From: an uncultured Bacilli bacterium
Lineage (GTDB): Bacteria; Bacillota_I; Bacilli_A; RF39; UBA660
Assembly (NCBI GenBank): GCA_949746915.1
Contig: CATKEA010000253.1
Location: 1-10,061, forward strand
DNA: 10,061 nt
Reading direction: 5' to 3'
Below, in pieces: positions 5,930 to 10,061 of the stretch (the first letter of the stretch is position 1; every line of letters begins with the position of its first letter). The translations under genes were made by a program, and so were the position numbers. The notes below the pieces were generated by a model. The model ran no database searches, was not told where the DNA came from, and saw nothing but the letters and a program-made list of their open reading frames with translations.

Positions 5930-6810
5930 TTATCAATATTTTTATATTTTAAATAACATAATCTATTATTTAAAAATTCAATCTTTAACATTGATTCATC
6001 TACTAAATAACTTAAAAAAGATCTTATAGTAGAAGCAACTAACACTGACTGATTATAATCATTAGATATTTTATAAAAAGAAAGAATATAATCAAAAATT
6101 TCCTCAGTTGTATGATAAACATCACAAAAATCCAAAATTAATTTAACAATATCTTTAATAACTTTAATATTAAAATCTACAACTTCATTAACATTCGCAA
6201 TTATTGGACCATGACTAGGTATAAATAAACTACCATCTAAATTCCTTAACTTCTCTAATGATTTTAAATAATTGCCAACATTAAAGATAAAAGGCACATG
6301 ATACTTTAATACTGCCTCTTCATTAAAAACAATATCACCAATAAACCAAATATCTCCACACTTGATAACAATGTCTGAAAAACTATGACCAGACAACTCC
6401 ATAAAAGAAAAATCTAATATATTACTTGGAATATCATCACAAATAGATTTTGGAGCCAATAAAAAATGATTTTTTAAAGTATTATAAGGAGAAGCTCCAT
6501 AAAGAAACATTGACTCCAAATTTGGTTCATTTATAAAATATTTATCAATACCATGACCATAAATATTAATCCCAAAATTCTCCTGTAAATACTTATTACC
6601 ACTAATATGATCTGCATGTGAATGAGTATTTACAACATATTTTATACTAAATCCCATATCATCTATATTTTTCTTTATTTTTTTTATGGCATCCTTACTA
6701 CTACCACTATCAACTAAAAAAACTTCATTATCTGCTATTTTTACCACACCAACTCTACTAGGACAATTAACATAATATATTTCATCATTAACCTTTATAA
6801 GTTCATACAT
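5926..6810 (-). CDS. Metallo-beta-lactamase-fold hydrolase (glyoxalase II / LACTB2-like)
   Basis: A cytoplasmic 294-residue enzyme with the complete MBL zinc-site motif set: NTHSHADH (His63, His65, Asp67, His68), GHS (His142), GDIVF (Asp159) and PSHGP (His200). These residues form a two-metal hydrolase site. The N-terminal strands (GVVKIADNEVFLVDSG) are typical of the fold. Residues about 225-290 are helical and end in a basic strand, like the C-terminal winged-helix or helical cap of LACTB2 and glyoxalase II relatives. Such enzymes hydrolyse thioesters such as lactoylglutathione analogues, or nucleic acids; the substrate here cannot be told. GGAGGA lies about six bases before ATG 6810. It ends with TGA at 5926-5928, evidence for the standard code. 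A terminator separates it from the sulfotransferase gene, and the next gene's promoter overlaps its 3' end. Confidence 0.92.
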   Translation of the reverse strand: MYELIKVNDEIYYVNCPSRVGVVKIADNEVFLVDSGSSKDAIKKIKKNIDDMGFSIKYVVNTHSHADHISGNKYLQENFGINIYGHGIDKYFINEPNLESMFLYGASPYNTLKNHFLLAPKSICDDIPSNILDFSFMELSGHSFSDIVIKCGDIWFIGDIVFNEEAVLKYHVPFIFNVGNYLKSLEKLRNLDGSLFIPSHGPIIANVNEVVDFNIKVIKDIVKLILDFCDVYHTTEEIFDYILSFYKISNDYNQSVLVASTIRSFLSYLVDESMLKIEFLNNRLCYLKYKNIDN

Positions 6811-6835
6811 AATATTCCTCCAAAATCATTACACC

Positions 6836-6844
6836 ATTTTATCA
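6836..6844 (-). promoter_or_regulatory. Possible extended -10 for the MBL hydrolase gene
   Basis: The minus strand reads TGATAAAAT, matching TGnTATAAT at all but one base, about 25 bases upstream of ATG 6810. A TTGTGC 18 bases further up lies in the preceding terminator stem. Weak support. Confidence 0.3.
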
Positions 6845-6877
6845 TAAAATAAAAAGCTAGCACAATAATACTAGCTT
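6845..6877 (-). terminator. Terminator of the sulfotransferase gene
   Basis: On the minus strand AAGCTAG (6877-6871) pairs with CTAGCTT (6860-6854) around a ten-base loop and runs into TTTATTTTA. It starts eight bases past the stop codon at 6885-6887. Confidence 0.7.
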
Positions 6878-6884
6878 AAAAACT

Positions 6885-8831
6885 CTAAAACTTAACATAT
6901 TTTGAGGTATTATAAACTTTACCATCTATTTCTAAATAAATAGAATAAGAACCTTTTAATCCTGAAGAGTTAATATATTTAGTAACAACTATACCATTTT
7001 CATTTTCTTCCTCAGTAAAGACATCAACACATAAAGCTGTATAAGGCTTCTTACTAATAGGTATATTATATTTCATAGTTTTACCATTTTTATAAAGTAT
7101 CACATTAACATCTGTACCACGTTTAAATTGTCCCTTTACTACCAAACGATCTACCTCTTTTTTAAAAGAAATATTATGAGATGCATATTGATTATCTTGT
7201 TTTTCTGAATCTAAAACAAATCCAAAAGCTTGACTATCAATTTCTGTCTTTCCTAATGAACCTTTTCGTTTTCCTTTGCCTAATTCAAAAGTATAATTGT
7301 CATAAAATCCCAATTTTTCTACCCTATAATTGTTAGTAGGTAAAACTAATTCAAAAATAATCTCATCGTCTAATATTTCAACAGTATCTGTTTTTAATGT
7401 ATCTGCACCACCAAGACCAGCTGGAACATTAAGTACTTTTCCATCCTTATAAGAAATACCACCAGAATGTATTATATAATGATTATTTGCCAAATAATCA
7501 ACATCAGAAATATATGGAGAATAAAAATTACTTCCACGTTTTTTTCCATATTCAAAAACCTGTTCAATAGTCATATCAATAGTATTTATTTTATACATAA
7601 CACCACGACTATAGCTATTAGAAGCCTTTACATACTCATCTTTTAACTTAGACTTATTATTACCATTATCAAATAAAAATACATACCCTTCTGGTGTAAT
7701 CATAGCAGCATGTTGACTCCACTGCCATTCAAAATTTTTTCCAATAGGTTTAAAGAAATATTTTTGATACTCCTCACTCCAATTAGTAGAATCTCCAATA
7801 ATCCAATTCAACTTACCACTCTTATAATCGATATTAATAACTGCATCCTGATGTCTTCCAGATAAAGTTATGGAATTAGTCTCTTTATCGTACCAAACAG
7901 AATTATTATGAAACCAATCATACTCAATCCAATTCTCACTTTTCCCATCTTCCATATTAAGAACATCTTTAAGATCAAACTGCTTAACAATCTTTCCAGT
8001 TTGTCTATCTATTTCAACAATATAATCTTCAACAGTGCCGTTGTCACCATCAAAATCATCTGAAGCCAATAAAATATTACCATTTTCCATTTCAAAATAA
8101 TCATGATGATAACCGCCTTCTACACTATATTCATTGTATATTTTTCCTAAAAAATCCATTTCATATAATCCTGTCATGTAATATGGACTATTTACTAATC
8201 TCTCAGTACTTAATAGAATTCTTCCATTTCTTAGTTTTGTTATATTCCAAAGTGCATAATTACTTAAATACCAACGAACATCCCCATTTACATCATAAGC
8301 ACAAGTATATCCAACACTAGAAGGGGTATAAAAATATAACTTATTATCAAGTTTTTCCTTTTTTGCTTTCACACTAGTTGGTAAATATAAATTATCTGGC
8401 AATTTATCTGTCTTTATTTTTAAAATTTTCTTTGTATCATTAAACTCTATCAATATTTCATTTTCATTATCTGGATACAAACCATAAATTGACAAGTAAT
8501 GCTTCTTTCCATTTTCAAACGTATTAGTATAAGTACTAAGCTTATCCTTTCCTTTTATAGTAACCTTAGGACTAACATTACTATCTGTTTCAAACAAAAC
8601 AAGTGCCGTTAATGGCGAATTACCATACGGATTAACAATAATATTAGGATTATCTATTGTATATCCTGCTGTTTTAAACTTCTTTTCTTTTTCATATTGC
8701 ATAGAAATCAAACTTTCTACTTCCTCTACTTTATCACCATTTCTAGATAATAATTCCAATACAGTAACTGATAAAGTTAATAAGATTAAAAGAAAAACAA
8801 CAAAAGTAATAAAAATATTTTTCTTTCTCAC
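6885..8831 (-). CDS. Membrane-anchored arylsulfate sulfotransferase (ASST) family protein
   Basis: ASST enzymes move sulfate from a phenyl sulfate donor to another phenol without PAPS, through a sulfated His, on a six-bladed beta-propeller. A transmembrane anchor comes first, then an N-terminal beta-sandwich (about 55-145), then the propeller (about 150-500) and a C-terminal beta region. Numbered from ATG 8840, the active-site motifs are present: GGYHHDYFEMENGN (His245/246), DWFHNNSVWYD (His311), SGRHQDAVINID (Arg329) and WSQHAAM (His377, the expected sulfated His). They correspond to His252, His356, Arg374 and His436 of E. coli AssT. Only Cys180 and Cys604 occur, so the local disulfide of AssT is missing. 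Start: AGGAG abuts ATG 8840 with no spacer, so GTG 8831, nine bases away, is preferred (648 residues). It has its own promoter and terminator and lies downstream of a transmembrane XRE regulator. Confidence 0.88.
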   Translation of the reverse strand: MRKKNIFITFVVFLLILLTLSVTVLELLSRNGDKVEEVESLISMQYEKEKKFKTAGYTIDNPNIIVNPYGNSPLTALVLFETDSNVSPKVTIKGKDKLSTYTNTFENGKKHYLSIYGLYPDNENEILIEFNDTKKILKIKTDKLPDNLYLPTSVKAKKEKLDNKLYFYTPSSVGYTCAYDVNGDVRWYLSNYALWNITKLRNGRILLSTERLVNSPYYMTGLYEMDFLGKIYNEYSVEGGYHHDYFEMENGNILLASDDFDGDNGTVEDYIVEIDRQTGKIVKQFDLKDVLNMEDGKSENWIEYDWFHNNSVWYDKETNSITLSGRHQDAVINIDYKSGKLNWIIGDSTNWSEEYQKYFFKPIGKNFEWQWSQHAAMITPEGYVFLFDNGNNKSKLKDEYVKASNSYSRGVMYKINTIDMTIEQVFEYGKKRGSNFYSPYISDVDYLANNHYIIHSGGISYKDGKVLNVPAGLGGADTLKTDTVEILDDEIIFELVLPTNNYRVEKLGFYDNYTFELGKGKRKGSLGKTEIDSQAFGFVLDSEKQDNQYASHNISFKKEVDRLVVKGQFKRGTDVNVILYKNGKTMKYNIPISKKPYTALCVDVFTEEENENGIVVTKYINSSGLKGSYSIYLEIDGKVYNTSKYVKF

Positions 8832-8840
8832 TAAAATCAT

Positions 8841-8845
8841 CTCCT
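8841..8845 (-). promoter_or_regulatory. Ribosome binding site deciding the sulfotransferase start
   Basis: AGGAG on the minus strand directly touches ATG 8840 but is nine bases from GTG 8831. Normal spacing of 5-10 bases favours the GTG. Confidence 0.55.
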
Positions 8846-8855
8846 ATCAATTACA

Positions 8856-8883
8856 ATTATATAAAGATATTAATAAAAAACAA
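8856..8883 (-). promoter_or_regulatory. Promoter of the sulfotransferase gene
   Basis: The minus strand has TTGTTT (8878-8883), a 16-base spacer and a perfect TATAAT (8856-8861). The -35 overlaps the T-tract of the preceding regulator's terminator, so the sulfotransferase is probably transcribed separately. Confidence 0.5.
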
Positions 8884-8919
8884 TAAACCAACCGTTTAAA
8901 TAACTAAACGATTGGTTTA
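8872..8919 (-). terminator. Terminator of the transmembrane XRE regulator gene
   Basis: TAAACCAA-C-CGTTTA (8884-8898) pairs with TAAACG-A-TTGGTTTA (8905-8919) around a six-base loop. The odd pair is a U-G wobble in minus-strand RNA. A T-rich run follows on that strand, and the stem includes the regulator's stop codon (8917-8919). Confidence 0.85.
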
Positions 8920-9663
8920 CTTAGAATCATCACAAGAATCATTGTTAAATTTCAACGGAACTTTATAAGTAACTATTTTATTATCAATATTTAAAACATT
9001 AATCATTAAATATAAATTATCTGCAACTAATTCCTTACAAGTAGAAGTATAATTATCAACATGAAACTCAATATTAGAAAGAAGCTCCTTAAGTGATTTT
9101 GCATCTTTAGCTTCGTAAATCTTATTACTATCTATTTTGCCACATTGAGAAATCACTTTTTCAACATTATTGTTTTTTTCATATAAAGCACATTCCATAA
9201 CAACATATTCTTTACCCTTATCATCATTATTAAGATAATCAATATGAGAAATATATATAGATTTTTTATCGCTAGAATAAGCAGCTACACCTTTTATTTC
9301 AAATAAACTATTATCTGATATTAAACTACTAAATCTAAACGAATCACCTTCTTTTACATTAAAATATATTATTAAACCTAATAGTATCCCCAAGATTAAA
9401 CATATTATACAAAAAATAAAAAAATTTATCTTTTTTCGATATTTCTTTTTACTAACAACTTCACCATCCAAAATAGCAGAAATATCAATATTAAATTCTT
9501 TACTAATTTTACGCAAACTATCTATATCAGGAACTCCTCTACCGTTTTCCCATTTAGAAACAGCTTGACTAGTAACACACAACTTTTCTGCTAATTGCTG
9601 TTGCGTCAAGTTATTCTTTTTTCGAAGATCAAAAATAAGTTGGCCAACTTTCTGAGAATCCAT
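8917..9663 (-). CDS. XRE-family regulator with transmembrane helix and extracytoplasmic domain
   Basis: A 248-residue protein. Residues about 6-62 form a Cro/C1-type helix-turn-helix (QQLAEKLCVTSQAVSKWENG, then VPDIDSLRKISKEFNI), the clear DNA-binding part. A basic linker (SKKKYRKK) leads to a transmembrane helix (about 80-101) and an extracytoplasmic domain of about 147 residues that I do not recognise. The domain has four cysteines (158, 174, 209 and 244), which could form disulfides or sense redox or metal state (inference). The layout suggests a one-component membrane-bound transcription factor. GAGGAAGTG precedes ATG 9663, with a TATAAT at 9687-9692. It lies directly upstream of the sulfotransferase but is separated from it by a strong terminator. 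Its target is unknown; the sulfotransferase or its own promoter are candidates. Confidence 0.88.
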   Translation of the reverse strand: MDSQKVGQLIFDLRKKNNLTQQQLAEKLCVTSQAVSKWENGRGVPDIDSLRKISKEFNIDISAILDGEVVSKKKYRKKINFFIFCIICLILGILLGLIIYFNVKEGDSFRFSSLISDNSLFEIKGVAAYSSDKKSIYISHIDYLNNDDKGKEYVVMECALYEKNNNVEKVISQCGKIDSNKIYEAKDAKSLKELLSNIEFHVDNYTSTCKELVADNLYLMINVLNIDNKIVTYKVPLKFNNDSCDDSK

Positions 9664-9686
9664 ATTTCACTTCCTCACTACATATA

Positions 9687-9692
9687 ATTATA
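9687..9692 (-). promoter_or_regulatory. -10 element of the transmembrane XRE regulator gene
   Basis: A TATAAT is read on the minus strand about 25 bases before the start codon, inside the AT palindrome ATATAATTATAT. No convincing -35 is seen at 17 bases (TTTATT). Confidence 0.4.
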
Positions 9693-9724
9693 TACCAAAA
9701 ATTAAAACAAATAAATATAATAAG

Positions 9725-9746
9725 TTATCAACAGATTTGTGGATAT
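9725..9746. repeat. Imperfect inverted repeat resembling two facing DnaA boxes
   Basis: TTATCAACA (9725-9733) and TGTGGATAT (9738-9746) each differ by one base from the DnaA box TTATCCACA or its complement. They face each other across four bases in the short gap between the HAD and XRE genes. It could equally be a weak hairpin after the HAD gene, though no clean T-tract follows. Confidence 0.3.
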
Positions 9747-9748
9747 TT

Positions 9749-10061
9749 TTAACCATTTTCTATATCTAAAACCAAATCTGATACACAGCTATACTCTTTA
9801 GTAGCGATTTTTCTTATTTTATCAACAGAATTTCGCATACAATACCCTGAATAATTTTTAATCATTAAATAATCTGTATAATTATCTCCTATCACATAAA
9901 TATTTTTAGTCTCAATTCCTAAATAGTCTTGCAAATATTTAACAGTATTGGCTTTATCCGTATTCTTTGCAACAATTTCAAGTGCTTTATTGGAACATAC
10001 TAAAAATATATTTAAAAAATCAGAAAAACTATCATCACTAAGCAACTTATCATAAATCAAA
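9749..10061 (-). CDS. HAD-superfamily (Cof-type) phosphatase, C-terminal part
   Basis: An open minus-strand frame enters from the right edge and ends with TAA at 9749-9751, giving about 104 residues of the 3' end. The codon at 10058-10060 is TTG (Leu) within an open frame, so this is a truncation by the window and not a real start. The visible part matches the C-terminus of Cof/IIB HAD phosphatases: NTDKANTVKYLQDYLGI with the motif III Lys36, then VIGDNYTDYLMI with the motif IV acidic residues Asp59 and Asp63, and the closing cap YCMRNSVDKIRKIAT. These enzymes dephosphorylate sugar phosphates, FMN or similar small molecules in the cytoplasm. The usual GDxxND is GDNYTD here, with Thr in place of Asn. 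Substrate unknown. Confidence 0.85.
   Translation of the reverse strand, partial: LIYDKLLSDDSFSDFLNIFLVCSNKALEIVAKNTDKANTVKYLQDYLGIETKNIYVIGDNYTDYLMIKNYSGYCMRNSVDKIRKIATKEYSCVSDLVLDIENG

Noticed and set aside
1..10061. Alternative genetic code with TGA as Trp, as in mycoplasmas
   Set aside because: The MBL gene ends at TGA 5926-5928 at a sensible length, and Trp is coded by TGG in the sulfotransferase, CdaA and other genes.
1..10061. Defence island, prophage or mobile element
   Set aside because: No integrase, transposase, nuclease, toxin pair or terminal repeats are seen; all genes are envelope, signalling or metabolic families.

Overview
The window looks like the chromosome of a very AT-rich, Gram-positive-type bacterium, most likely a gut Bacilli/Firmicutes lineage (RF39 or Erysipelotrichia-like is a guess). 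The signs are a sortase beside a SpaA-fold surface protein, a lipobox lipoprotein, the c-di-AMP cyclase pair cdaA-cdaR, AGGAGG-type ribosome binding sites, TATAAT promoters and short hairpin-plus-T-tract terminators. TGG codes Trp throughout and one gene ends in TGA, so the standard bacterial code (table 11) fits. I see no phage, IS element, CRISPR array, tRNA or rRNA.

Layout. Positions 1-919 (+): the 3' end of a SpaA-type surface protein overlapping a small sortase gene. Positions 934-2727 (-): a membrane-anchored thioredoxin-fold protein without a CXXC, then a LolA/GerS-like lipoprotein with a Ser/Pro/Thr linker and a second C-terminal domain. Positions 2848-3042 (+): a 64-residue DUF378 membrane protein, divergent from the lipoprotein across a short intergenic region that holds a perfect 18-bp palindrome. 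Positions 3071-5219 (-): cdaR and cdaA, overlapping, with their own promoter and a terminator that contains the cdaR stop codon. Positions 5313-6810 (-): a single-pass protein with a long Ser/Thr/Val/Asn-rich tail, and a metallo-beta-lactamase-fold hydrolase. Positions 6885-8831 (-): a large membrane-anchored PAPS-independent arylsulfate sulfotransferase homologue with what look like the active-site His and Arg residues. Positions 8917-9663 (-): an XRE-type regulator fused to a transmembrane helix and an extracytoplasmic domain with four cysteines. Positions 9749-10061 (-): the C-terminal part of a HAD (Cof-type) phosphatase, cut by the window edge.

How the genes fit together. Many products act at or outside the membrane: surface-protein anchoring (SpaA + sortase), lipoprotein, CdaA/CdaR, sulfotransferase and transmembrane regulator. 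CdaR is the known membrane partner that modulates CdaA. The transmembrane regulator directly upstream of the sulfotransferase is a plausible but unproven sensor for it. No clear multi-gene novel system such as a defence island is visible. The most unusual items are the Cys-less thioredoxin fold, the sortase lacking an evident catalytic Arg next to an atypical sorting tail, and the sulfotransferase/transmembrane-regulator pair.
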